From contig NZ_JAAAPM020000001.1 of the NCBI RefSeq assembly GCF_009909155.2, positions 248,001 to 312,000 of the forward strand: a stretch of DNA of 64,000 nt, given 5' to 3'. This document shows, in pieces, positions 26,615 through 35,531 of this stretch; position 1 is the first letter of the stretch, and the number at the start of each line of letters is the position of its first letter. The notes under the pieces were generated by a model. It did no database searches. It was not told the DNA's origin and saw only the letters and a program-made list of their open reading frames with translations. The DNA is from Flavobacterium undicola. GTDB lineage: Bacteria > Bacteroidota > Bacteroidia > Flavobacteriales > Flavobacteriaceae. The translations under genes and the position numbers were made by a program.

Positions 26615-27286
26615 ATGAAATTAACAACAGAACAAATCGAAATAATTGACCAAACTTTAATAGATAAAGGTGTGGTTTATGATGATATTAAACTGGAATT
26701 GCTGGATCACATTATAACGGATATTGAATTAGAAACTGAAGGATCTAATTTTGATGTTACTTTTTCTAAGGTTATGCTTAAATGGGAAAGAGAATTGGAA
26801 GAAGTTAATCCTTCGGGAAAATTTGCAGCTCCAAGAATAGTTATGGAAAAATTTTCTTCATTTTTTAAAAGTCAATATAAATTTTTGTTTCCAGTTGCTG
26901 CTGCATTTAGTTTTTTAATAGCAATCATTACCACACTATATCCAGAAGAATTTGTTTATAATACTGTAAAGCTAGTTTTTTATTCAGTATATTTATTATT
27001 GTGTTTGACCGGGATAATTAGTATATTTTTTATTTCGAAAACAAAATCAAAAACAACTTCTGGAAAATTGATTCAAAAGAGTTGGTGGTTTCTTGTTTTA
27101 CAATTTTGCGCTATTTACATATATTCAAGTAGCTATAGTCGTTTGTATCGCAGGTATAATAATGAACCTTTTTTGGGAAAATTTATCGGATGGTTTATGC
27201 CTTGTTACTTCTTTTTGGTGGCTTTCCATTTAATTATGATTGCAGTAGAGCATTTTAGAATAGTCAAAAAATATAAATTGGTTTGA
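26615..27286 (+). CDS. PadR-associated membrane protein, paralogue 2
   Basis: A 223-residue tandem paralogue of the preceding gene, starting two bases after its stop. The starts correspond closely (KLTTEQIEIIDQTLIDKGVVYDDIKLELLDHI), the membrane parts much less so, indicating an old duplication with stronger conservation of the N-terminal domain. It has about five membrane helices and ends with a short basic tail. The two proteins could form a complex. Confidence 0.65.
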   Translation: MKLTTEQIEIIDQTLIDKGVVYDDIKLELLDHIITDIELETEGSNFDVTFSKVMLKWERELEEVNPSGKFAAPRIVMEKFSSFFKSQYKFLFPVAAAFSFLIAIITTLYPEEFVYNTVKLVFYSVYLLLCLTGIISIFFISKTKSKTTSGKLIQKSWWFLVLQFCAIYIYSSSYSRLYRRYNNEPFLGKFIGWFMPCYFFLVAFHLIMIAVEHFRIVKKYKLV

Positions 27287-27447
27287 TTTTTTTGTAAAAC
27301 ATATAAAATCAATAAGTTAATAGCATAAAATGATTCAACAGAAAAGAATAGATGTTTAAATTTCTATATTTCAAAAAGAAACGTATTTTTACCAGTCATT
27401 ATACTAAAAAAACTTTTTAAAAGTTTAATGATAAAACCAGCGAATCA

Positions 27448-30063
27448 TTGAAAACCAACAAATTTAAATATTCAATTCCCTTAGGGTGTTTGTGTGTTTT
27501 GGTAGCTTGTTCTACTAGGAATGATACTTTTTTGGCTCGAAATTCACATGCTTTAAGTACAAAATACAACATTTTATACAACGGGCAAAAAGGATTAGAC
27601 AAAGGAATTAAGTCCATTGAAGCCAATAATCAAGATGACTTTTGGGAGATTTTGCCTGTTGAGGCCATGAAAATTGATGAAGATGTGGTTGCTGACACCA
27701 CTAAAAATGCCGATTTTAAATTGGCGGAGACCAAAGCAACTAAGGCCATCCAAAAACACTCCATGAATATTGGCGGTAGAGAACGCAATTCTCAAATAGA
27801 CGAAGCCTATTTATTATTAGGGAAATCCCGTTATTACGACAAACGATTCATTCCCGCGCTGGATGCTTTCAACTACATTTTATACAAATACCCAAATAGC
27901 AGCCGAATTGATGAAGCTAAAATTTGGCGCGAAAAAACCAATATGCGTTTGGGCAACGATGCCTTAGTAATAAAAAATATTACTAAAATGCTCAAAGAAA
28001 CCAAACCTAAAAAACAGGTTTCGGCTGACGCCAATGCGCTTTTGGCATCGGCGTTTTTAAATTTGGAAGAAAAAGACAGTGCGATTGTCAAATTAAAAAA
28101 GGCAGTCAACTTTAGCAAACGCAATAATGAAAAAGCGAGGTATCGTTTTATCCTGGGACAGCTTTATCAGGAAATGGGTCAAAATGATCAGGCAAGAGAA
28201 TATTATGAAGCGGTGATTAAGATGAATCGAAAATCCGACAGGAAATACATGATTCAATCGCAGGTGAGATTAGCACAACTGTTCGATTATCAAAATGGCG
28301 ATAAATTTGCTTTTGATGAAAAGTACCATAAACTTTTAGAAAACCGGGAAAATCGTCCTTTTCTGGATGTTTTAAATTACCAAATGGCCGTTTTTTATGA
28401 TAAACAAGGTAAGGATGAGAAAGCTTTACAATATTACAATGCTTCTTTAAAAAAGGCTAAAACCGATAATTATTTAATAGCATCTGATTATAGAAATATT
28501 GGAAATTTGCATTTTAAAAATGCCCGTTATCCAATTGCTGCCAAATACTACGACAGTACTTTAGTAAAACTCAATCCTAAAACCAGAGAGTTTATTCACA
28601 TTGAAAAAGTGCGTAAAAATCTGGACGATGTTATTTTTTACGAAGGGATTGCCGTTAGAAATGACAGCATTCTAAAAGTGGTTTCGTTGCCTGAAACGGA
28701 GAAAGTGGCTTATTTTGATGGCTATATCGAAAAATTGAAAAAGGCAGATGAAGCCAAAAAGATTTTAGAAGAAAAAGCAGCTGAGAAGCAAAAAAATATT
28801 GAAAGAAACAGTAAATCAACAACTGCAGATGCTTTGGTTTCGAATGGAAAACCAGTGGTTAAAGCGCCATTTACTCCGCCATCTATGGCTGGTCTTCAAT
28901 CGGAAAACAGCTTTTATTTTTACAATCCATCCACGGTATCTTTTGGAAAAGTAGCCTTTAAGAAAAATTGGGGTAAACGTGTTGCAGGAGGATTCTGGAG
29001 GCTTTCTTCATCTACTAATATAACTAATGCAGCGGTTGCTCAAGATTCTACAGCGGTTCCAGAACAGGAATTAGTATCGGATAAAATTTCGAAAGAAAAG
29101 GAAACAGAACCTAAATATACGGCTGATTTTTATTTAAAACAACTTCCCGTTGCAGCAACAGCGATTGACAGTATTGCCAAAGAACGCAATGATGCTTATT
29201 ATCAGTTAGGTGTTATTTATAAAGAAAAATTCAAAGAATACAACTTGGCTGCTCAAAAATTAGAGCAATTATTAGTCAATAAACCGGAAGAAAAAATAGT
29301 ACTTCCTACATGGTATAATTTGTATAAAATTTATCAAATTACTAACAGTGAGAAAGCCGAAGCAATCAAGAACAAGATCGTTACTCAATATCCTAATTCG
29401 CGTTATGCACAAATTCTAAACAATTCTAATGTAATTATTGAAGAAGGAAGTCCGGATGCGGTTTATAAAAAACTATATCAACAATATACTAACGAAGAAT
29501 TTGATGCCGTTGCTGCAAAAATTGACGGATTGATTAACCAATTTTCGGGTGAAGAAGTGGTGCCTAAACTGGAGCTTTTAAAAGCGAATACCATAGGTAA
29601 ACAAAAAGGATTAGCTGCTTATAAAGCAGCATTAGAATTTGTGGCCGATACTTATCCTAATACCGAAGAAGGCAAAAAAGCACATAGTATTTTGGCAGAC
29701 CAAATTCCACAATTGGAAAAAATGGATTTCGATTTCAAAACCTCAAATCAATGGAAGATACTTTATCCTGTAGCCTTAAATGCCAGCAATGATAAAAAAG
29801 CAATAGAGGAAAAAATCAGCAAGTTTATGAGTACTGAGAACGGTCAGAAATTAAATCTTGCCTATAATTCGTATGCTGATAACGAAGGATTTGTTATCAT
29901 TCAAGGGATTACTACGGAAGAATATGCAACCAGTGTAGCCAATGTTTTAAAAGAAAATCCAAGTTATAAAATAGCAATTCCGGCAGTAATTATTTCTAAC
30001 GAAAATTATAAAATAGTTCAAATCAAGAAAAATCTAAAGTCTTATTTAGATGCCAAAAAATAA
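27448..30063 (+). CDS. sprE: TPR lipoprotein SprE/PorW (gliding motility and type IX secretion)
   Basis: An 871-residue lipoprotein with a lipobox (VLVACS, Cys about residue 21), followed by many TPR-like helical pairs. Length, N-terminal CSTRND/ALSTKYNILYNGQKGL pattern and gene order (bactofilin, then ATP synthase genes) agree with SprE of Flavobacterium johnsoniae, the PorW homologue, needed for gliding and type IX secretion at the outer membrane. The start is TTG at 27448: an in-frame stop at 27418-27420 and lack of any ATG between leave no better choice. The C-terminal 120 residues resemble a SPOR-like or helper domain. Confidence 0.85.
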   Translation: MKTNKFKYSIPLGCLCVLVACSTRNDTFLARNSHALSTKYNILYNGQKGLDKGIKSIEANNQDDFWEILPVEAMKIDEDVVADTTKNADFKLAETKATKAIQKHSMNIGGRERNSQIDEAYLLLGKSRYYDKRFIPALDAFNYILYKYPNSSRIDEAKIWREKTNMRLGNDALVIKNITKMLKETKPKKQVSADANALLASAFLNLEEKDSAIVKLKKAVNFSKRNNEKARYRFILGQLYQEMGQNDQAREYYEAVIKMNRKSDRKYMIQSQVRLAQLFDYQNGDKFAFDEKYHKLLENRENRPFLDVLNYQMAVFYDKQGKDEKALQYYNASLKKAKTDNYLIASDYRNIGNLHFKNARYPIAAKYYDSTLVKLNPKTREFIHIEKVRKNLDDVIFYEGIAVRNDSILKVVSLPETEKVAYFDGYIEKLKKADEAKKILEEKAAEKQKNIERNSKSTTADALVSNGKPVVKAPFTPPSMAGLQSENSFYFYNPSTVSFGKVAFKKNWGKRVAGGFWRLSSSTNITNAAVAQDSTAVPEQELVSDKISKEKETEPKYTADFYLKQLPVAATAIDSIAKERNDAYYQLGVIYKEKFKEYNLAAQKLEQLLVNKPEEKIVLPTWYNLYKIYQITNSEKAEAIKNKIVTQYPNSRYAQILNNSNVIIEEGSPDAVYKKLYQQYTNEEFDAVAAKIDGLINQFSGEEVVPKLELLKANTIGKQKGLAAYKAALEFVADTYPNTEEGKKAHSILADQIPQLEKMDFDFKTSNQWKILYPVALNASNDKKAIEEKISKFMSTENGQKLNLAYNSYADNEGFVIIQGITTEEYATSVANVLKENPSYKIAIPAVIISNENYKIVQIKKNLKSYLDAKK

Positions 30064-30065
30064 TC

Positions 30066-30458
30066 ATGATGTTTAATAAAAAAGATAAACCTTATACTGA
30101 CCTTTTAGGAAAAACCAACAGGATTGTTGAAGGAACTATAATAAAAGGAGATATTATTTCGAAGGCTGATTTTAGATTAGATGGCGAACTAATTGGGAAT
30201 TTTCAATCTACAGGCAAATTAGTTATTGGCCCTACAGGAAGTGTTACAGGTGATATTAGTTGTAATAATGCCGATATTGAAGGGAAATTTAGCGGAACTA
30301 TTCAGGTAACAGAATTATTAAATATAAAGTCCAAAGCCAGTATTCATGGCGATGCCACCGTGGGTAAATTATCAGTAGAACCAGGAGCCGATTTTAGTGC
30401 TTCTTGTATCATGAAAGAAAATGTAAAACCAACAAGCGATGGAAGAGAAACCGAATAA
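30066..30458 (+). CDS. Bactofilin (polymer-forming cytoskeletal protein)
   Basis: A 130-residue bactofilin. The central part (about residues 18-115) is a regular right-handed beta-helix with Gly every turn (ADFRLDGELIGNF, GPTGSVTGDISC, GKFSGTIQVTELLN, SIHGDATVGKL). Bactofilins polymerise without nucleotides and scaffold envelope processes. It starts two bases after sprE and its end overlaps atpZ by 20 bases, so the three genes are probably co-transcribed. Confidence 0.92.
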   Translation: MMFNKKDKPYTDLLGKTNRIVEGTIIKGDIISKADFRLDGELIGNFQSTGKLVIGPTGSVTGDISCNNADIEGKFSGTIQVTELLNIKSKASIHGDATVGKLSVEPGADFSASCIMKENVKPTSDGRETE

Positions 30459-30672
30459 CAAAAGGCCCAGTGGTAAATGGCTGGCTTTAATTAATATTCC
30501 CATTCAAATGGGAGCAATCATTTTTGCGTTTTCTTATTTGGGCGATTGGCTAGATGAAAACCATCCACATCCTAAAATCTATTATAATAAAATATTAGTT
30601 ATGGTAGGAGTCTTTCTAGCCTTATACAATGTGATAAGACAGGTAAACGAAATTAATAAAGAAAAAGATTAA
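30439..30672 (+). CDS. AtpZ/AtpI-family protein
   Basis: A 77-residue membrane protein with two helices (about residues 14-33 and 50-67) and the family-typical order: WLALINIPIQMGAIIFAFSYLGDWLDE, then a short acidic loop and a second helix. AtpZ-type proteins accompany ATP synthase operons and help assembly or ion uptake. Its start overlaps the end of the bactofilin gene by 20 bases. Confidence 0.85.
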   Translation: MEEKPNNKRPSGKWLALINIPIQMGAIIFAFSYLGDWLDENHPHPKIYYNKILVMVGVFLALYNVIRQVNEINKEKD

Positions 30673-30711
30673 TCTTTAAAAACAGCAAGATTTTTAGATA
30701 AAACAAGATTC

Positions 30712-31104
30712 ATGATTTTAAAAAATTACAAGACATTTCGCTTTTTGTTAATTTCAGTAGGCATAGCATATGTGTTGCATAAATTGATTTTTTATTTTTT
30801 TCAAATCAACCAAAAGACTTTTTATTATAGTTTAGAAAGATTGTATGCTGTCTTTTTTGCCCTTTCGTTTGTAATAATTTTCATCTTGCTCAAGATAAAA
30901 GAACGCAATTTTGATCAGTTAGGAATGTCTTTCTTGCTATTAACCAGTAGCAAAATGGTTTTCTATTATTTTCTGTTAAAGCCAATTTTGAAGATTAGGC
31001 ATTATGACATCCCAATAGAGAAGATCAATTTTTTTGTACTATTTGTCCTTTTTTTGACAATTGAGGTAGTTGTAACTATAAGAATACTAAGCGAAAAGCA
31101 ATAA
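30712..31104 (+). CDS. Four-helix membrane protein upstream of atpB (DUF6168-like)
   Basis: A 130-residue integral membrane protein with four predicted helices, starting MILKNYKTFRFLLISVG. I recall this family, found between atpZ and atpB in flavobacteria, as DUF6168. Position and topology resemble AtpI, the assembly protein of other operons, but sequence motifs do not settle it. It ends 117 bp before the likely atpB start. Confidence 0.65.
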   Translation: MILKNYKTFRFLLISVGIAYVLHKLIFYFFQINQKTFYYSLERLYAVFFALSFVIIFILLKIKERNFDQLGMSFLLLTSSKMVFYYFLLKPILKIRHYDIPIEKINFFVLFVLFLTIEVVVTIRILSEKQ

Positions 31105-31172
31105 AAAACCGGCTTAATTAAGGTATTGAAAAAAATATATTTTTATATCCTTTTAGATATTAATAAAAAATG

Positions 31173-31180
31173 TACCTTTG
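31173..31180 (+). promoter_or_regulatory. Likely -7 promoter box of the atpB operon
   Basis: TACCTTTG matches TAnnTTTG and lies 41 bp before the chosen atpB ATG. This box argues for the start at 31222 and against a longer frame from 31126, since the promoter would lie inside that longer frame. Confidence 0.55.
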
Positions 31181-31221
31181 CGCCAAATTTTAGAAACGTA
31201 AATATAACATATTTAGTAATT

Positions 31222-32382
31222 ATGGTGATTTTAAAGAGACCACTTAGATTGATAATAGCAACATTTTTAGCGTGTCTTCCATTGATGAGTTTTGCAAATC
31301 AAGAAGTTGATACGGCAAAAGTAAAAGTAGAAGCAACTCACGAAGTAGTAGCCGAAGGGCATCAAGAAGGAGCTCATGCTGAACCAACAGATTTAAAATC
31401 TAAAATTAAAGCGTTCATTGGTCACCACGTTTTGGATTCTCATGATTTCTCATTAACTCAAGACAATGAGACAGGAGAATCTTGGGGTTTTCCATTACCT
31501 GTAATCTTATGGGATAATGAATTACACGTTTTCTCTTCTGCAGCATTCCACCACGGAAAAGAAACAGCAGAATCTAATGGTAAATATTATGCTATCAACC
31601 ACCACGATGGTAAAATTTACAGAACAGATGCTTCAGGAACTATTACTGAGAATGAAGAAACTGGTTTTCCATCTAATGTTCGTCCTATTGACTTTTCAAT
31701 TACTAAAACGGTAGTTTCAATTTTTGCTGCTGCTATATTAATGTTTTTGATTTTTAGTAATTTGGCTAAATCATATGCTAAAAATGGAGGAATTGCTTCT
31801 GGAGTAGGTCGTATTTTTGAACCATTAGTAGTTTACATTCGTGACGAGATTGCTATCCCAAACATTGGTGAGAAAAAATATAAAAACTACATGAGCTATT
31901 TATTGACAATATTCTTTTTTGTATTGTTCTTAAATATCTTCGGATTAACTCCACTGGGAATTAATGCTACAGGTAACTTAACCATTACTTTCTCATTAGC
32001 ATTTTTAACTTTCTTAATTACAAACTTAACAGCTAATAAAAACTATTGGGGACACATTTTCTGGATGCCAGGTGTGCCAAAACCAATGCGTATTATTTTA
32101 GCACCAATTGAGTTGTTAGGCGTTTTTATTAAACCATTTTCATTAATGATACGTTTGTACGCAAATATTTTTGCAGGACACATTGTATTGATGAGTATTA
32201 TTGGTTTAATGTTTATCTTTAAAAGCTGGATTGGAAGTAGCTTGTCATTTGGATTGTCATTTTTGCTTTCTATTCTTGAAATATTAGTAGCATTTTTACA
32301 AGCGTATATTTTTACGATGTTATCTGCACTTTACTTTGGTTCTGCTGTAGAAGAGCATCATCATGAAGAAGGGCACCACTAA
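31222..32382 (+). CDS. atpB: ATP synthase F0 subunit a
   Basis: A subunit a of about 386 residues. The start at 31222 gives a signal peptide (MVILKRPLRLIIATFLACLPLMSFA). An N-terminal periplasmic extension of over 100 residues, rich in His, precedes the five- or six-helix membrane core, a form typical of Bacteroidota. The core contains PFSLMIRLYANIFAGHIVLM, with the essential Arg of the proton channel, and LEILVAFLQAYIFTMLSALY. The tail is His-rich (EEHHHEEGHH). It is the first gene of atpB-E-F-H-A-G. Confidence 0.95.
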   Translation: MVILKRPLRLIIATFLACLPLMSFANQEVDTAKVKVEATHEVVAEGHQEGAHAEPTDLKSKIKAFIGHHVLDSHDFSLTQDNETGESWGFPLPVILWDNELHVFSSAAFHHGKETAESNGKYYAINHHDGKIYRTDASGTITENEETGFPSNVRPIDFSITKTVVSIFAAAILMFLIFSNLAKSYAKNGGIASGVGRIFEPLVVYIRDEIAIPNIGEKKYKNYMSYLLTIFFFVLFLNIFGLTPLGINATGNLTITFSLAFLTFLITNLTANKNYWGHIFWMPGVPKPMRIILAPIELLGVFIKPFSLMIRLYANIFAGHIVLMSIIGLMFIFKSWIGSSLSFGLSFLLSILEILVAFLQAYIFTMLSALYFGSAVEEHHHEEGHH

Positions 32383-32387
32383 AATGT

Positions 32388-32455
32388 TTATTGTTTGTTG
32401 TTTAGAGTTTGTTGTTTTGCAACGATAAACCATAAATTACAAACCATAAACCCAA
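32388..32455. repeat. Degenerate TTTGTTG / CAACAAA quasi-palindromic repeat
   Basis: The atpB-atpE gap holds repeated TTTGTTG-like words followed by their complements (AAACCATAAA occurs twice, then CAACAAA). It forms a loose, low-complexity inverted repeat. A similar but different element occupies the atpA-atpG gap. Confidence 0.5.
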
Positions 32456-32486
32456 CAAAGAATGTTTAATTTTTAATATATATATC

Positions 32487-32678
32487 ATGGAAATTCCACA
32501 AATTATTGGAGCTGGATTAATCGTTATCGGAGCAGGTTTAGGTATTGGTAAAATTGGTAGTTCAGCAATGGACGCTATTGCTCGTCAACCAGAAGCTTCA
32601 GGAAAAATCCAAACAGCTATGCTTATCGCTGCTGCACTTATTGAAGGTATTGGTTTTGCTGCGTTATTCGCATCTTAA
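32487..32678 (+). CDS. atpE: ATP synthase F0 subunit c
   Basis: A 63-residue c subunit with two membrane helices: the Gly-rich helix 1 (IIGAGLIVIGAGLGIG), the polar loop ARQPEASGK, and helix 2 with the ion-binding carboxylate Glu53 in AALIEGIGF. The residues after the Glu lack the Ser/Thr and Tyr seen in sodium-type rings, favouring proton use. A stable hairpin follows the gene inside the operon. Confidence 0.96.
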   Translation: MEIPQIIGAGLIVIGAGLGIGKIGSSAMDAIARQPEASGKIQTAMLIAAALIEGIGFAALFAS

Positions 32679-32690
32679 TTAAAACACAAA

Positions 32691-32729
32691 AAACAATAGT
32701 TGCAACGGTTGGTTGTAACTATTGTTTTT
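32691..32729 (+). terminator. Hairpin with T run between atpE and atpF
   Basis: A 16-bp stem with one G-T pair (32691-32706 with 32712-32727), followed by T residues. Being inside the operon, it may act as a partial terminator or as a 3' stabiliser for the atpE message. Confidence 0.65.
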
Positions 32730-32800
32730 AAAATTAAAACATTACATTGCAGCAATGCAACTGGATTAAATTTAGAATATAAAATTTAGAATTATATATA

Positions 32801-33301
32801 ATGGAAAAGTTAATAAATCAGTTTGAGTTTGGTTTGTTTTTTTGGCAAGTATTAATATTTGTTGGATTAATATTATTATTGAAAAAATTCGCTTGGAAAC
32901 CTATTCTTGATGCAGTTAATGAAAGAGAAGAAGGAATCAAAAATGCATTAGAATCAGCAGAAAATGCTAGAAAAGAAATGCAAAATTTGCAGGCTGATAA
33001 CCAAAGAATTTTGAACGAAGCTAGAGCAGAGCGTGATGCTATGTTGAAAGAAGCTCGTGAAATGAAAGAGAAATTGGTTGCTGATGCAAAATCTGAAGCG
33101 CAGGCACAAGGATTAAAAATGATCGAGCAAGCTAAAGCTGCAATTGAAAGTGAGAAAAACGCAGCTATGGCTGAATTGAAATTACAAGTTTCTACTTTGT
33201 CATTGAGTATTGCAGAAAAATTATTGAAAGACGAATTATCTAATACTGAAGCTCAAACTAAATTAGTTGAGAAAATGTTAGGTGATGTAAAGCTAAACTA
33301 A
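32801..33301 (+). CDS. atpF: ATP synthase F0 subunit b
   Basis: A 166-residue subunit b with one N-terminal membrane helix (about 8-26, FGLFFWQVLIFVGLILLL), the KFAWKPILDAVNEREEGI junction and a long charged coiled coil that forms the peripheral stalk. Length is normal. The delta subunit gene starts four bases after its stop. Confidence 0.95.
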   Translation: MEKLINQFEFGLFFWQVLIFVGLILLLKKFAWKPILDAVNEREEGIKNALESAENARKEMQNLQADNQRILNEARAERDAMLKEAREMKEKLVADAKSEAQAQGLKMIEQAKAAIESEKNAAMAELKLQVSTLSLSIAEKLLKDELSNTEAQTKLVEKMLGDVKLN

Positions 33302-33305
33302 TATT

Positions 33306-33836
33306 ATGAGTACAAGAGCAGCAATTCGTTACGCAAAAGCAATTCTTAGTTTGGCAGATTCTATTGGAGTGGCCAATGAGATAAATAACGATATGGTTTT
33401 AATTGCTTCAACTATTAAAGCAAACTCTGAATTAAATTCTTTTATTCAAAGTCCTACAATAAGTGTTGATGTAAAAGAAAATGCATTATTGGAAGTTTTT
33501 GCTAATGTTAATGGCGTTACTAAAGGTTTCTTTCATTTATTATTCGAAAATAAAAGATTTGAAATTCTTGAAGCTATTGCAGTAGCATATTCTGAATTAT
33601 TTGATGAGGCTAATGGTTTAGAAGTAGCTATAGTAACTACTGCTATTCCGATGGATGCTGATTTAGGAGCTAAAGTTTTAGCTAAAATCTCATCATTGTC
33701 AGATAAAAAAGTAACAATTGAAAATGTAGTAGATCCTGCTATCATTGGAGGATTTATTCTAAGAATAGGTGATAAGCAATACAATGCTTCAATTGCTAAC
33801 AGATTACAAGTATTAAAAAGAGAATTAAGTAACTAG
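33306..33836 (+). CDS. atpH: ATP synthase F1 subunit delta
   Basis: A 176-residue delta subunit that links the peripheral stalk to F1. The start RAAIRYAKAILSLAD and the C-terminal motif VDPAIIGGFILRIGDKQYNASI (about residues 142-163) are characteristic of OSCP/delta. Length and position between atpF and atpA are as expected. Confidence 0.95.
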   Translation: MSTRAAIRYAKAILSLADSIGVANEINNDMVLIASTIKANSELNSFIQSPTISVDVKENALLEVFANVNGVTKGFFHLLFENKRFEILEAIAVAYSELFDEANGLEVAIVTTAIPMDADLGAKVLAKISSLSDKKVTIENVVDPAIIGGFILRIGDKQYNASIANRLQVLKRELSN

Positions 33837-33873
33837 TTTTATTGCACATTAAGTGTCTAAATTATAAATTAAG

Positions 33874-35451
33874 ATGGCGGAAATCAAACCTGCTGAAATT
33901 TCAGCAATATTAAGAAAGCAAGTAGAAGGTTTTGAATCTGGCGCTACGCTAGAGGAAGTAGGAACGGTACTTCAAGTTGGAGACGGTATTGCTCGTATTT
34001 ACGGGCTTTCGAATGTACAATATGGAGAGTTAGTAGAATTTGATAATGGTCTTGAGGCTATTGTATTGAATCTTGAAGAAGACAATGTAGGTGTGGTACT
34101 TTTAGGACCATCTACAGGAATCAAAGAAGGATCTACTGCTAAAAGAACGCAACGTATTGCTTCTCTTAAAGTAGGAGAACAAATGGTAGGACGTGTTGTA
34201 AACACTCTTGGTTTTCCTATTGATGGAAAAGGACCAATAGGTGGTGACTTATACGAAATGCCTTTGGAAAGAAAAGCTCCTGGAGTTATCTTCCGTCAAC
34301 CAGTTACTGAACCATTACAAACAGGAGTAAAAGCAGTAGATGCTATGATCCCGGTAGGTCGTGGACAACGTGAGTTGGTTATTGGTGACCGTCAAACAGG
34401 TAAATCAACTGTTTGTATTGACACTATCTTAAATCAAAAAGAATTTTATGATGCTGGTAAACCAGTATTTTGTATCTATGTTGCAATTGGACAAAAAGCG
34501 TCAACTGTAGCAGGAATTGCAAAAATGTTAGAAGAAAAAGGAGCAATGGCTTATACAGTTATTGTTGCTGCAAATGCTTCTGATCCAGCTCCAATGCAAG
34601 TTTATGCTCCTTTCGCAGGTGCTGCAATTGGAGAATATTTTAGAGATTCAGGTCGTCCAGCTCTTATTGTTTATGATGATTTATCTAAACAAGCTGTTGC
34701 TTACCGTGAGGTTTCTCTTTTATTAAGAAGACCACCGGGACGTGAGGCTTATCCTGGAGACGTTTTCTACTTACACTCTCGTTTATTAGAAAGAGCTTGT
34801 AAAGTTATCGCTGATGACGGAATTGCTAAAAACATGAATGATTTACCAGATTCATTAAAAGGAATCGTTAAAGGTGGTGGTTCATTAACAGCTTTACCAA
34901 TTATCGAAACTCAAGCGGGTGACGTTTCTGCATATATCCCAACAAACGTAATTTCGATTACTGATGGTCAGATTTTCCTTGATGGAGATTTGTTTAACTC
35001 AGGGGTTCGTCCAGCAATTAACGTAGGTATTTCTGTATCTCGTGTTGGAGGTAATGCTCAAATTAAATCAATGAAAAAAGTTTCTGGAACTTTAAAATTA
35101 GATCAGGCTCAATTCCGTGAATTGGAAGCGTTTGCTAAATTTGGTTCTGACCTTGATGCTGTTACTTTAAACGTAATTGAAAAAGGAAAAAGAAACGTTG
35201 AAATCTTGAAACAAGGTTTGAATGATCCTTATACTGTCGAAGACCAAGTAGCAATTATCTATGCTGGTTCTAAAAACTTATTGAGAAATGTTCCTGTAAA
35301 CAAAGTAAAAGAATTTGAGAAAGATTTCTTAGAATTCTTAAACGCAAAGCACAGAGCTACTCTTGATGCTTTAAAAGCAGGTAAATTAACAGACGAAATT
35401 ACAGATGTAATCGAAACTGTAGCGAAAGAAGTTTCAGCAAAATATAATTAA
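33874..35451 (+). CDS. atpA: ATP synthase F1 subunit alpha
   Basis: A 525-residue alpha subunit, with the non-catalytic nucleotide site. The Walker A loop is GDRQTGKST (about residues 170-178), followed by [50 protein letters not shown] sequence (positions about 262-310), which is near-invariant in alpha subunits. The N-terminal beta-barrel domain is intact. Co-transcribed with atpH and atpG. Confidence 0.97.
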   Translation: MAEIKPAEISAILRKQVEGFESGATLEEVGTVLQVGDGIARIYGLSNVQYGELVEFDNGLEAIVLNLEEDNVGVVLLGPSTGIKEGSTAKRTQRIASLKVGEQMVGRVVNTLGFPIDGKGPIGGDLYEMPLERKAPGVIFRQPVTEPLQTGVKAVDAMIPVGRGQRELVIGDRQTGKSTVCIDTILNQKEFYDAGKPVFCIYVAIGQKASTVAGIAKMLEEKGAMAYTVIVAANASDPAPMQVYAPFAGAAIGEYFRDSGRPALIVYDDLSKQAVAYREVSLLLRRPPGREAYPGDVFYLHSRLLERACKVIADDGIAKNMNDLPDSLKGIVKGGGSLTALPIIETQAGDVSAYIPTNVISITDGQIFLDGDLFNSGVRPAINVGISVSRVGGNAQIKSMKKVSGTLKLDQAQFRELEAFAKFGSDLDAVTLNVIEKGKRNVEILKQGLNDPYTVEDQVAIIYAGSKNLLRNVPVNKVKEFEKDFLEFLNAKHRATLDALKAGKLTDEITDVIETVAKEVSAKYN

Positions 35452-35454
35452 GAC

Positions 35455-35518
35455 AGAAGTTAGAAGCTGGAAGTAAGAAGTTAAAATCTTACTTCCTACT
35501 TCCATCTTCCAACTCCAA
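35455..35518. repeat. GGAAGT-type quasi-palindromic repeat between atpA and atpG
   Basis: The gap contains repeated GAAGT words on the left and ACTTCC words on the right. They pair as a perfect 10-bp stem (35469-35478 with 35487-35496) extended by imperfect pairing. It looks like an expanded low-complexity hairpin, not a terminator, because no T run follows and atpG must be transcribed through it. Confidence 0.6.
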
Positions 35519-35531
35519 ACTTTTACAAAAA

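Noticed and set aside
31126..31221. Upstream extension of atpB from a TTG
   Set aside because: It would place the TACCTTTG promoter box in the coding sequence and put 32 extra residues before a normal signal peptide.
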